From: a virus
DNA length: 22,222 nucleotides
Strand: one strand, 5' to 3'
IMG/VR virus record: IMGVR_UViG_3300029448_000495
Span: 1 to 22,222 of that record
The translations under genes were made by a program, and so were the position numbers. This document shows positions 6,789 through 14,720 of the stretch, one piece after another. The notes beneath the pieces are model-generated. The model was not told where the DNA came from, ran no database searches, and saw only the letters and a program-made list of their open reading frames with translations. The first letter of the stretch is position 1. The number at the start of each line of letters is the position of its first letter.

Positions 6789-9700
6789 ATGAGTTCTTAT
6801 TTAGAAAATGCTAAGGGTAATACCATAGAAGACATTAAGGATGATGTTGAGTTTCAAACGGACTTAGTTCGTTTTCTTTCTAGTAGTAGAAAAAATTACA
6901 GTGTAAATGAGTTAAGGAAAAAAGGCACTGACTTTATGATAGACGAGTATGTAGAACATATGAGGGCGCATGATGTTAATGAGGCCACAGTTTTGCAGGA
7001 CGTATACTTTGCAAGAGATGAAAATGCAAGGGAAAAAGATAAAGCTGCCTATGGAAAACTTATGTTACTTTGGGATACAGTTGAAGGAGCAGGTACAGGT
7101 AAACTTAAAGCTACAGGAGATTACTTAGAGGGAATGGTTACAGCACCCTCTAACTTACTTGCTGTAGGTACTGGTGGTTTTACAAAACTTGGAACTGCTG
7201 TAGCAACACAAGCACTTAGATTAAAAGCAAGAAAAGAATTTCGTAAATTTTTATCTAAAGAGTTTGCAAAAGGTTTTGCTAGGTCTGCTGCAGTAGAGGG
7301 TGCTATAGGTTATGGAATGATTGAGGGGCAGGAGGCTGCACGAGAAGCTACTGTAGAAGATTATGAAGGTATGTCACCAACACGTAAGGCAATATCCGTA
7401 GGAGTTCAGGCAGGGATAGGTGGAACATTAGGTGGTCTTTCAAGAGCAATGGATTCTAATTCTGCAAGTAAGGCTATTGATATTATTGATAAACAAGCTA
7501 TAGAAATATCTAAAAGCAAACTTCAATCTTCTAAAAAAGCTGTAAAAAAACTTGCTGATTTAAATCAAACAAAGGCAGGTAAAGATAAAGTTAATCGTAT
7601 CCTTGATAGGATGTCTTCATTAAATGAAGTTCTTGCTAAAAGAAAAGCAAAGCTTGAACCTTTAGATGTAGCAAAAACTACAGAGGGTCTTCTAATTAAA
7701 GATGAAATTTTAAAAGAAGGTGCAGATAAAAAACTTACTAGTGGTTTATCTAGGCACACATTACAATCTATAACAGGTGCAACGCTAGAGATTGTAGATA
7801 GGTTAGATATTAAAGAGGGGGAACGAATTAGCTCTGCTGTTGCGAGAGCTATAGAAAATAATACTGTTTCTACAAAAGAGATAGATCAAGTTATAAGTGA
7901 CTATGGTTTATCTAGGGAAGAGTTTAGTTATATATTCCTCTCTGATTTATCTGAGGCAGGTAGGACTTTGGGAGAAGCAGGAAGAATATCTCAAGCAGTT
8001 CAAAAAAATATAATTAAAAATATGGAAGACCTAGCTGATCAAGGGATATCTATTTATAATAGTGACCTCACTAGACAAGTTTTTGATGTTGTAGGTGTAG
8101 AGAAAACAAAGTTTAATACTATGGTTGATACTTTAAAAGGTATGGACTCAGTACGCATTGCCTTTATGACATCTCAGTTAGGAACTACAGCAGCTAATAC
8201 TTTATTTTCCACTGCAAGATTAGGTATTGATGTTGTAGATGAAGTTTTTAGACAGACATTAAGAACAGGTGGAGCAGCAATTAGAGGAGACAAGATACCT
8301 ATAAGTAATTTTAATGCTGTAACATCTGGTATTAGAGCTTTAACTTTATCTAAAACTGATGCAAAAGTTCTTAGATTAATGTTTGAAAGAGATTTGCCAG
8401 AAGAATATAGAAGAATATTTTATGATATAAATCGTGCAGAAATGTCTGCAAATGTAAACAGTGCTGCAGGTAGGTTAGGTTCTGCAGTAAATCTTTTAAA
8501 CAGTGCTGTAGATAGTAGATTTAAACAGGCTGCATTTTATGCATCGATAGATAGACAGCTTATCGAAAGAACTGGTGAAGGGGTATCTACTTTTTTAGAA
8601 AGAAATAACAGCCTAGTAGACTTACCAGAAAGTATACGTGATAAAGCTGTTTATGATTCTTTAGATTTTGTATTTCAAAAAGGTTATTCAAAAAAAGAAG
8701 GTGGTGGTATTGCAAACTTCTTTATAAAACTACACAAAGATGCTCCGTTTGTAGTGTCAGGTTTTCTTGGCATACCTTTTCCAAGATACGTAGCAAATCA
8801 TATGGAGTTTATAAATGACTACACACCTATTGGTTTAATTACAGGTGGTCCTAAAAAATTCTCAGACAATGTGTATTCTGGTGAGTTAAAAGATGTAAAT
8901 GAACGGTGGGCAAGACAACTCACAGGTGTTACTTTATTCTCTGGGGCTGTATACGCAAGGGCTTCTCAAGTAGAGTTTAATGAAGAGGGAGAAGCAGTAC
9001 GTATGAAAACTTCTTTTTCTGACATGCAGTTTGGAGAAGAGGGCGAGACAGCAAAACTTGGGCGTGTGGCTGGACCACTTGCAGCCCATCAACTTTTAGG
9101 GGATTTATATGTAAGATGGAAATATGATCTTCCAGTTCCAAAGCCAAGTGCTTTAATATCTGATACCTTAGAGGTAGCTGCTGGTCTTGGTAACATGGGT
9201 TTTGGTAAAGGATTAGTTTCTGATATTCAAAATGCAATAGACACTGGAGAGTTTGGAAGTTTAGGTAAAAGGTTGGCTAATATAGGAGCCACATTTACTT
9301 ATCCTACAACTGTACTAAGAGATGTACAAGGTCAAATTAATCCTGAACTTGGATACACACCCTATACAAGAAACTTAATGTTAGGTGACAATGTTCAAAA
9401 AGAGTACAACCTTCTTGAAGCTATGATAACAGATACAGAATCTATTAACAGGCTTGTTAGATTCTTACCAGAAACAGAATTAAAACAGTACACTCAGTCT
9501 TTTAATGGTGAAACTTCTACGGTTATAATGGACCCTTTTAGTGGTGGTCCTGTTAGGGCAGTTAATCCTTTGACTAAACAAATATTAGGTGTAGAAATGA
9601 GAACTGCACCAACAAGACTTCAAAAAGAAATAAATACTCTTGGATTAAAAGAGTACAGACTTTACTCTAAGAGTAGACTTAAAAATTCAGCTACAGATTA

Positions 9701-10133
9701 TTTAGTAAGATATGCTCTGACTGGAAAGATGCCAATGGCAAAAGAGTTTGAAGAAGAAATATCACAACCACTTAAGGCTTACGGAGGAACTAGGTCTTGG
9801 GAAGATTTAAATAAAAATGAAAAAATAGATTGGTTAGAAAGGTTTGTAAATAATAAAATTACGGCTGCTGAATCAGCAGTAGATTTATATTTTGAAGACC
9901 TTGCAAACAAAAGCCCAAGGGCGGCTGCAACTTATTTAAGAAATGTATATGAGATAGAAAGAAAATCTAAATCAAAAGACTTATTTAACAAGGCAGTCAC
10001 TGAACTAACAGGTGGGGAGTTTGATAATCCAGATGATTACATTAATGATTCCAGTAGTATTGAACAAGAACTTGAAAGAAAAGAAAATATGATTAGGGTA
10101 GTAGACCTAATGGATTCTAGGATACGTAACTAG
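6789..10133 (+). CDS. Large internal virion (DNA-ejection-type) protein
   Basis: A 1114-aa, mostly helical protein with several Gly/Ala-rich weakly hydrophobic segments (about residues 118-143, 166-184 and 201-218) and another at 653-690 (FVVSGFLGIPFPRYVA). These are not normal membrane spans but are the kind of sequence that can insert into a membrane. Residues 225-330 are Lys-rich and helical. Size, last position in the virion cassette and absence of enzymatic motifs resemble T7 gp16-like ejection proteins, except that the peptidoglycan hydrolase is encoded separately upstream. It ends with TAG at 10131-10133, overlapping the stop of the opposing gene. Confidence 0.7.
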   Translation: MSSYLENAKGNTIEDIKDDVEFQTDLVRFLSSSRKNYSVNELRKKGTDFMIDEYVEHMRAHDVNEATVLQDVYFARDENAREKDKAAYGKLMLLWDTVEGAGTGKLKATGDYLEGMVTAPSNLLAVGTGGFTKLGTAVATQALRLKARKEFRKFLSKEFAKGFARSAAVEGAIGYGMIEGQEAAREATVEDYEGMSPTRKAISVGVQAGIGGTLGGLSRAMDSNSASKAIDIIDKQAIEISKSKLQSSKKAVKKLADLNQTKAGKDKVNRILDRMSSLNEVLAKRKAKLEPLDVAKTTEGLLIKDEILKEGADKKLTSGLSRHTLQSITGATLEIVDRLDIKEGERISSAVARAIENNTVSTKEIDQVISDYGLSREEFSYIFLSDLSEAGRTLGEAGRISQAVQKNIIKNMEDLADQGISIYNSDLTRQVFDVVGVEKTKFNTMVDTLKGMDSVRIAFMTSQLGTTAANTLFSTARLGIDVVDEVFRQTLRTGGAAIRGDKIPISNFNAVTSGIRALTLSKTDAKVLRLMFERDLPEEYRRIFYDINRAEMSANVNSAAGRLGSAVNLLNSAVDSRFKQAAFYASIDRQLIERTGEGVSTFLERNNSLVDLPESIRDKAVYDSLDFVFQKGYSKKEGGGIANFFIKLHKDAPFVVSGFLGIPFPRYVANHMEFINDYTPIGLITGGPKKFSDNVYSGELKDVNERWARQLTGVTLFSGAVYARASQVEFNEEGEAVRMKTSFSDMQFGEEGETAKLGRVAGPLAAHQLLGDLYVRWKYDLPVPKPSALISDTLEVAAGLGNMGFGKGLVSDIQNAIDTGEFGSLGKRLANIGATFTYPTTVLRDVQGQINPELGYTPYTRNLMLGDNVQKEYNLLEAMITDTESINRLVRFLPETELKQYTQSFNGETSTVIMDPFSGGPVRAVNPLTKQILGVEMRTAPTRLQKEINTLGLKEYRLYSKSRLKNSATDYLVRYALTGKMPMAKEFEEEISQPLKAYGGTRSWEDLNKNEKIDWLERFVNNKITAAESAVDLYFEDLANKSPRAAATYLRNVYEIERKSKSKDLFNKAVTELTGGEFDNPDDYINDSSSIEQELERKENMIRVVDLMDSRIRN

Positions 10134-10354
10134 TCATCTTCCTCTAACATAAAGTCAGCCCACTCATACGCCTCACGTTTTAAATCACCCTTATGCATAG
10201 GACTAGGTGATCTTGATAATAAAGCAGCCATCGCTTGACCAGCCAGATATCTACGTGATGTCAACGGCTTGGCTTTAAGCGGTGGTTTTATTTTTTTCTG
10301 AGCATACTTCTTAGCTTCTTCTTCAAGTGTGTTTAGTTTTTTTGTTCTGCTCAT
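10130..10354 (-). CDS. Small basic protein of unknown function (74 aa)
   Basis: Last gene of the leftward cluster. I place the start at ATG 10354 (MSRTKKLNTLEEE) rather than the in-frame TTG at 10372, which lacks any ribosome-binding sequence. The N-terminal half is very basic (KKYAQKKIKPPLKAKPL); the C-terminal half is helical and ends acidic (LEEDD). The C-terminal segment HKGDLKREAYEWADFML is suggestive of a small helical interaction domain. It overlaps the RMF-like gene upstream by 32 bases, and its stop overlaps the stop of the convergent 1114-aa gene. Family unknown. Confidence 0.6.
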   Translation of the reverse strand: MSRTKKLNTLEEEAKKYAQKKIKPPLKAKPLTSRRYLAGQAMAALLSRSPSPMHKGDLKREAYEWADFMLEEDD

Positions 10355-10496
10355 ATGCCTTAACTCTCTCAAGGTTTAGGAAGTAGGCTTTGTTAAAGCC
10401 CATCTCCCATTCCCTATTATTTTTACTACCCTGTTCATAAGGGTTTCCCAAGTTGCCTGTCTTAAAGGCTAGTCTACCTTGTTCGTATGGCTTCAC
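10323..10496 (-). CDS. RMF/CrpP-like microprotein (57 aa, GTG start)
   Basis: The GTG start at 10494-10496 overlaps the stop of the upstream gene as GTGA and is preceded by AAGGAG eight bases away, a strong ribosome-binding site. The protein has the pattern PYEQG (3-7), a Gly-containing turn, NPYEQG (18-23), R28-x-W30 and MGFNKA (32-37). This follows E. coli ribosome modulation factor as I recall it: a G-containing first helix, CPY, RxxW and GGWREA. The usual CP is NP here, and the W of GGW is F. PYEQG occurs twice, suggesting an internal half-repeat. RMF binds and dimerises 70S ribosomes in stressed cells; whether a phage version acts on ribosomes is inference. A basic tail (KKTKHT) follows. 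Confidence 0.65.
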   Translation of the reverse strand: MKPYEQGRLAFKTGNLGNPYEQGSKNNREWEMGFNKAYFLNLERVKAYEQNKKTKHT

Positions 10497-10852
10497 TTAT
10501 GTATCTCCTTCATTTTTTCTATTGCTTTGTTTTGATACCACTGTGATTTTTGCATATCTTCAATAGGATTACCCTTGTAACCCTCACGATGTTGATACTT
10601 AATAGAGTTCCCCTTACAATATCCCTTAAACTCTTCTGGTGTTAGTACCTGCTCAATGTAATCGATACATTCTATACCACCAAGATTGTAGTGTGCAGGT
10701 TTAGTTACAGGATCATATTCCTTTCTGATAGTAAGATCATCAAGACTTGTGTCATCAAACAGTTCTGATATATTAAAGTCCTCTTCTTCATTACGTTGGC
10801 TTTTGAAGAAGGTAGTCTCTCCGTTGATGGTAAGTGTGTCAGTGTTGTCCAT
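10493..10852 (-). CDS. DUF3310 protein, T7 gp1.7-type nucleotide kinase family
   Basis: A 119-aa protein. Residues 1-45 are acidic and variable. From about 46 it has the DUF3310 signature: DPVTKPAHYN, then GIECIDYIEQVLTPEEFKGY, GNSIKY-x-HR, and KGNPIEDMQKSQWYQNKAIEK. T7 gp1.7, a member of this family, phosphorylates dTMP and dGMP. In a cluster with RNR, ThyX and MazG, a role in the nucleotide pool fits well, although many DUF3310 members are uncharacterised. The ribosome-binding site AAGGA lies before the ATG. Its TGA overlaps the downstream GTG. Confidence 0.85.
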   Translation of the reverse strand: MDNTDTLTINGETTFFKSQRNEEEDFNISELFDDTSLDDLTIRKEYDPVTKPAHYNLGGIECIDYIEQVLTPEEFKGYCKGNSIKYQHREGYKGNPIEDMQKSQWYQNKAIEKMKEIHK

Positions 10853-10862
10853 GATAGTATCC

Positions 10863-11312
10863 TTATGCTAGTTTAATTAGTTCTGCTTCAGTGTATGGTA
10901 TATGATAGAAGGTTTCTCCATCTGGTATCCTTGGACCAAAGGCTTTCTTTAGTGCTCCCTCTGTCATCTGAGTACCGTTTACTTTCCATGCCTTGTCGTA
11001 GTGCCTGTTAAGAACATAGAAGTTTAGGTTGTCTACCTGATCTCTGTACTTCTCTACTAGTCTCCTCTTCCTTCCTGGTATACGTAAATCTTTCCAGTGA
11101 GGAGGCCAGTCATTATCCCACTGACCCTTACGTTCTACCTCACTAAAATAAATTACATTATCTTTCTCAGAAGTTACATCTGCATAGTAGTCTTCCTTTG
11201 AGTTTATTATTGTATGCCCCTCTGCTTCTAGGTGTTTGACAAGGGCTTGCTTAGAAGGTCCATCCACTCTGTCATACACTTCTTTTATAAAAGGTCTTGT
11301 GTAAGTATCCAT
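10863..11312 (-). CDS. PD-(D/E)XK-like nuclease (149 aa)
   Basis: I place the start at ATG 11312 (MDTYTRPFIKEVYDR), one base after the stop of the HNH gene and behind a GAAGAGAG ribosome-binding sequence. Motifs fit a restriction-endonuclease-like fold: Asp45 in YYADVT, followed 15 residues later by E60-R-K62 in SEVERKG, giving D-x(n)-E-x-K. A basic segment (KDLRIPGRKRRLVEKYR) and an aromatic strand (LNFYVLN) follow. It is likely to cut or trim DNA (or RNA) in phage replication or host DNA breakdown, but no close family is recognised. The nearby DNA metabolism genes support a DNA-directed role. Confidence 0.65.
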   Translation of the reverse strand: MDTYTRPFIKEVYDRVDGPSKQALVKHLEAEGHTIINSKEDYYADVTSEKDNVIYFSEVERKGQWDNDWPPHWKDLRIPGRKRRLVEKYRDQVDNLNFYVLNRHYDKAWKVNGTQMTEGALKKAFGPRIPDGETFYHIPYTEAELIKLA

Positions 11313-11313
11313 A

Positions 11314-11700
11314 CTAACTCTCTTCTTTTTTTTGATAGTGTTTTTCTTCATAGGTAACAATACTGTGACAAGTAGAACACAAAACCTCACACTTATTAAG
11401 TACCTCATTCTTTAATCTCTGTTTGGATTTTGATTTATTAGATAAACAGAAGTGATGTTTTGTACCCTTGCCTATAGTAAAAGATTTATCAGCAGGATTT
11501 ATATGATTAAACTGTAAGCCAGCATGATGTTTTTTATAACCACATACTCTACACCCTTTCATTAACTTATATCTACGTAATACCCTTGCCCCATACTCAT
11601 GTTGTTTTCTCCTTCTTTGCCTGTCATACTCTCTCCTTTTTTCAATACTATCTGCACTACGTAACGCACCTGCTTTCCAGACTTTATTACTTTTAGGCAT
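11314..11700 (-). CDS. HNH endonuclease, free-standing homing type
   Basis: A 128-aa protein. Start at ATG 11700, whose A is shared with the RNR stop (TGATG); the in-frame TTG three bases earlier lies inside that gene. Residues 1-48 are very basic (REYDRQRRRKQHEYGARVLRRY) and probably bind DNA. Then come C50-x2-C53, the HNH core LQFNHINP with His66, and C108-x2-C111-H112 in EVLCSTCH, so a zinc-stabilised beta-beta-alpha metal nuclease is well supported. HNH genes often sit beside or inside phage RNR genes as homing elements, matching its position right after the RNR. The tight coupling suggests it is long settled in the operon. Confidence 0.88.
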   Translation of the reverse strand: MPKSNKVWKAGALRSADSIEKRREYDRQRRRKQHEYGARVLRRYKLMKGCRVCGYKKHHAGLQFNHINPADKSFTIGKGTKHHFCLSNKSKSKQRLKNEVLNKCEVLCSTCHSIVTYEEKHYQKKEES

Positions 11701-13601
11701 CAAGCACCTATATCTACTATCTCACATACATCACCAGAGCAAGCCATAGTCTGACTACCTGCAGTGTTGTCCTCTTCTTCATACACTGAAAGCTTACTCC
11801 AGTCAATAGCCTTTGGCATTAAACTTAAAAGATTATTGTAATCACTCTTGCCCACCTCTTGATAGGGTGCTTGCTGATAAGTGTGTTCGTTATAAGGTAA
11901 GAATGATACACCACTCATTTCATCAAAGTGTTCGTAAACAAATGCACCTACTGCAAACCATTCATCCTTCTTTACATTGACTGTAATACTTGGCTTGTGC
12001 TCACACCAATGTCTCTGATACATAAGCCAAGTCTCTAGTTGTTCAATAGCAGACAGGTCAGAAGTAACAACAGCATTATCAGGTGACTTAACAGGAAAGC
12101 TAAACACTGTAGTAGCATCAGGCTTCATAACATCAGGCTCACTAGGTACACCTTGGTCTTTCATAAACTGTGTCAAGGGGTCTTTGTTGTCTCCTCTGAC
12201 GGTCCTAATGTAGTACTCTGAATGTCGTGCATGGATTCCAGAGGCTGAGTCAACAAGTTGGGAGACTGTACCTGATGGTTTGACACAGGTAATAGCGGTT
12301 GAGGCTGGAATACCCAGACGAGCAGACCACAAATGATTAGTATCAACAGAAAGTTCACGTAATGTTTCAAGTGTTTTATCCAATCCTTTGTTAGCTGTAG
12401 TCATCAAGGGGTTGTCCATTATCCCTGTGAGTGACACACCAAGCAGACGTTCTTCTTCTGTATTACGCTGCCACACCTTTCGCAAGTATGGGAACTTTGT
12501 GTAGGTGGACTGTATTGTTCCCAGAATAGTTGCCAAACGTACTTTATTGCTAAGAGATTCAATAGTATCTGTAGCCCTAACCACAACCTCTGTAAGATTA
12601 CAGAACTGATACGGCCTAAGTATAATCTCACTGCATGGGTTAGTTCCAAACTCATAGTTAGGATCACGCCTACCATACTTAGCAGCTTGCTTCTTGCTTG
12701 CTTCACGATTAAATATACCACGCTCTCCACTCCCTGACTCTACTAGTGCCATCCACTCACGCATAAAAGATATGGCATCTGGTTTCTCTACATAACTAAC
12801 AGAGTTATTAGCCAATGCACGTTGAGGATCATTATCCCACCATGCACCTGACTTAGCATGACGCATACGGTCATCACTTAGATTAGATAAGGATATCATA
12901 GCTGAACGTCTGACACCACCTACTACAACTACCTCACCAATCTTACACATAAGATCGTGACACTCAAGGGAAGAAAGCTTACGGCCCTGTGAGTTCTTAA
13001 AGATAGTGACTGCGAAGTTAAACAGGTCAACCAAAGGTGCAGGACCGCTTGCTCTACCGCCAAAGGTTTTAAGTCTTGCACCTGCAGGACGTACACGAGA
13101 GATATCCCACTGAGGTATCTCACCAGCCCACAGGAGAGCAAGAACTTGTCTGAACGCCTTAGCCCAACCCTCTTTACTGTCTTTGACAACAACAGTAGTC
13201 TCACTGTAGAACAACTCAGGAACTTCAGGAAGCTTACTGATGAACTGCCTCTCAACACTGAACCCAACACCAGTACCACACAAGAGAATGAACATAGCTT
13301 CATCGAAGGACTTAGGGTCATCTACGGCTAGGTAGCTACAGTTATAGCCAGCAGTGTTGTCACGCTCTAGTGCAGGTCCACTAGTCATCATGGCTCTCAT
13401 AGAGGGCATAACTTCTAGTCCTAGTATAGCTTCCTCAATACTTGAGGCTGTTGCTGCATCCACATGGTGTGCTACTACATTGTTTATGTAACGTGATACT
13501 GTCTCACTCCAGCTTTCTCTACGTCCTTCATCTTCTAACCACCTAGCATAGCGTGAGGTGTGAATAAAGGACTGGTAGTCTGTTGGTAATAAATTATTCA
13601 T
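11700..13601 (-). CDS. nrdJ: Class II (adenosylcobalamin-dependent) ribonucleotide reductase, monomeric type
   Basis: A 633-aa protein that reduces ribonucleotides to deoxyribonucleotides in the cytoplasm using a B12 cofactor. Every cysteine of the Lactobacillus-type enzyme can be placed: C88 and C334 as the redox pair, C323 in the loop NPCSE (N321, E325) as the thiyl-radical site with C334 eleven residues on, as in the reference enzyme, and C621-x4-C626 near the C-terminus as the reducing tail. The overall fold follows the single-chain RTPR group, though at 633 residues it is shorter than the roughly 740-residue bacterial enzyme. No NrdB-type partner is needed or seen. It overlaps the MazG gene by ATGA. 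The phage would depend on cobalamin in the host. Confidence 0.93.
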   Translation of the reverse strand: MNNLLPTDYQSFIHTSRYARWLEDEGRRESWSETVSRYINNVVAHHVDAATASSIEEAILGLEVMPSMRAMMTSGPALERDNTAGYNCSYLAVDDPKSFDEAMFILLCGTGVGFSVERQFISKLPEVPELFYSETTVVVKDSKEGWAKAFRQVLALLWAGEIPQWDISRVRPAGARLKTFGGRASGPAPLVDLFNFAVTIFKNSQGRKLSSLECHDLMCKIGEVVVVGGVRRSAMISLSNLSDDRMRHAKSGAWWDNDPQRALANNSVSYVEKPDAISFMREWMALVESGSGERGIFNREASKKQAAKYGRRDPNYEFGTNPCSEIILRPYQFCNLTEVVVRATDTIESLSNKVRLATILGTIQSTYTKFPYLRKVWQRNTEEERLLGVSLTGIMDNPLMTTANKGLDKTLETLRELSVDTNHLWSARLGIPASTAITCVKPSGTVSQLVDSASGIHARHSEYYIRTVRGDNKDPLTQFMKDQGVPSEPDVMKPDATTVFSFPVKSPDNAVVTSDLSAIEQLETWLMYQRHWCEHKPSITVNVKKDEWFAVGAFVYEHFDEMSGVSFLPYNEHTYQQAPYQEVGKSDYNNLLSLMPKAIDWSKLSVYEEEDNTAGSQTMACSGDVCEIVDIGA

Positions 13602-13960
13602 CTGTTGTCACCGTTCCCCTTTAGTGTATTGTTCTGTTTACGTTTAGCTAATTTATCTAAATTACCTGAGGCTACTTCACCCATGTTTAAACCTAAGTCT
13701 CTACATACTGCAGCAATGTACCACAGGCAATCTCCTAGCTCACTACCTATTGCTTCTTTGTCTAGCTTACCATCCCTAACAATCTTCTTTACCTTGTTTG
13801 CTACCTCACCTGCTTCACCAGCAAGTCCTAGTGTAGGATAGAGTATCTGTACAGATGCAGGGTAAATAGCTGTAGTGGCTGCTGCATTTTGATACTCAGT
13901 AAGTGTTAGGTCTTGTCTATTGTAGAACTCAAATGTATCTATATCATCTTGACTAATCAT
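13598..13960 (-). CDS. mazG: MazG-like nucleotide pyrophosphohydrolase
   Basis: A 120-aa protein with the metal-binding pattern of all-alpha NTP pyrophosphatases: E49-x2-E52 in LAGEAGEV and E74-x2-D77 in SELGDCLWY, 22 residues apart. These enzymes hydrolyse (d)NTPs to monophosphates; phage versions have been proposed to alter ppGpp or recycle host nucleotides. It is a single-domain form. Its start overlaps the upstream 52-aa gene by ATGA, and its stop overlaps the RNR start by ATGA, placing it in the nucleotide section of the operon. Confidence 0.9.
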   Translation of the reverse strand: MISQDDIDTFEFYNRQDLTLTEYQNAAATTAIYPASVQILYPTLGLAGEAGEVANKVKKIVRDGKLDKEAIGSELGDCLWYIAAVCRDLGLNMGEVASGNLDKLAKRKQNNTLKGNGDNR

Positions 13961-14115
13961 TTTTTAATTACCTCACATTCAGTTACAGTTACATCATCTA
14001 TATCATAGAGAGCAAGTGTTATAAGTTCTTTTATTACATCACAGTTGTTGCCTGATACCTCTAAAAAGTTAGCTCCCTTGTCTACTTGTATTGTTATTTG
14101 TATTTCATAAGACAT
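13957..14115 (-). CDS. Small unknown protein (52 aa)
   Basis: A short open frame from ATG 14115, preceded by an AGGTG ribosome-binding sequence seven bases upstream, and ending in TGA that overlaps the MazG start (ATGA). It begins MSYEIQITIQVDKG and alternates beta-prone and acidic stretches, including LALYDIDDVTVTE and two cysteines at 25 and 47. It is probably one small alpha/beta domain. The overlap and ribosome-binding site make it likely to be real; the function is unknown. Confidence 0.65.
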   Translation of the reverse strand: MSYEIQITIQVDKGANFLEVSGNNCDVIKELITLALYDIDDVTVTECEVIKK

Positions 14116-14148
14116 GGTGAAACACCTAGTTATACCTTTCTTTACACA

Positions 14149-14379
14149 TTAGTCAACATCTCCTTCTATGACTATAGGTTCTATCTGTTTAGTGAAGTAT
14201 TTTTGCCACGTATATGCTTGGTCTAAGTCTTCAAACCAAAAGTTTGTGTCCTCTATTACACCATCCACTTCTGTCTTACATACCATAAACCACTCCATAT
14301 CTTCTGGCATCTCTTCACCATCAGGTAGTTCATCTATTGACATTGGACCCTGAACAACACCCCATACTTTTACAGTCAT
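14149..14379 (-). CDS. Small acidic protein of unknown function (76 aa)
   Basis: The start is placed at ATG 14379 (MTVKVWGVVQGPM), which overlaps the upstream stop as ATGA; a longer in-frame version from 14436 would lie within the upstream nuclease gene. The protein is acidic (DELPDGEEMPEDMEWFM), with many aromatics (NFWFEDLDQAYTWQKYF) and the end IVIEGDVD. It could be a DNA mimic or an inhibitor by composition, but nothing specific supports that. It is followed by a 33-base gap holding the ribosome-binding site of the next gene. Confidence 0.65.
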   Translation of the reverse strand: MTVKVWGVVQGPMSIDELPDGEEMPEDMEWFMVCKTEVDGVIEDTNFWFEDLDQAYTWQKYFTKQIEPIVIEGDVD

Positions 14380-14720
14380 TTTTTCCAACCCCTTATTAAC
14401 TCCATATAGTGATCTAGTCCTACCATTACAACCCAAGGCTTTCTGTCTGATCTAAAGAACACGACAGGCTCATTGCTGTTGTGGTTAGATGCTTGTTCCA
14501 TGAAACCGTATACAGTTTTTAACTCTGACTTCCTTCTCTTAACCTCAATCGATAGAGGTATCTTTTTCCTGGCTGCAGGTGATAACTGAATGTCTGCCCC
14601 ACTATCCCCCATGATAGTAGACTTGATATCATCAGGCTCAAACTCAGGGAATGTCTCTAGTAACTTATCCCTTATCTCCTGTTGTCCAAGTCTACCTTTT
14701 TGTTTAGCACTCTTGGTCAT
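14376..14720 (-). CDS. Resolvase-like PD-(D/E)XK nuclease (114 aa)
   Basis: A small protein starting MTKSAKQKGRLGQQEIRDKL, with a conserved Gln/Glu helix, then GDSGAD (38-43, Asp43) and SIEVKRRKS (57-65, E59-x-K61). D-x(n)-E-x-K with an N-terminal glutamate (Glu15) is the arrangement of Holliday-junction resolvase-type endonucleases. In a phage replication cluster it would cleave branched DNA, and it directly follows the exonuclease gene (ATGA overlap), a sensible recombination pair. The C-terminus is hydrophobic and ends RGWKK. The nuclease superfamily is well supported; the substrate is not. Confidence 0.75.
   Translation of the reverse strand: MTKSAKQKGRLGQQEIRDKLLETFPEFEPDDIKSTIMGDSGADIQLSPAARKKIPLSIEVKRRKSELKTVYGFMEQASNHNSNEPVVFFRSDRKPWVVMVGLDHYMELIRGWKK

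Noticed and set aside
8977-9237. Antisense open frame within the 1114-aa gene
   Set aside because: Shadow of a strongly coding frame with no coupling or ribosome-binding evidence.
10265-10297. Rightward intrinsic terminator
   Set aside because: The stem is short with a mismatch and the T-rich tract also encodes the Lys-rich segment of the opposing gene; kept only as a weak candidate under the convergent-junction finding.
11313-11408. N-terminal extension of the 149-aa nuclease with a signal-peptide-like segment (VRFCVLLVTVLLP)
   Set aside because: It lies wholly within the HNH gene in another frame; ATG 11312 follows the HNH stop by one base and has its own ribosome-binding site.
12419-13321. 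Long open frames inside the RNR gene on the same strand (12419-12730, 12929-13321)
   Set aside because: They are out of frame with a fully motif-supported RNR and show no family features.
14380-14436. Longer start for the 76-aa gene
   Set aside because: The extension overlaps the resolvase gene, and ATG 14379 forms the ATGA overlap typical of this operon.
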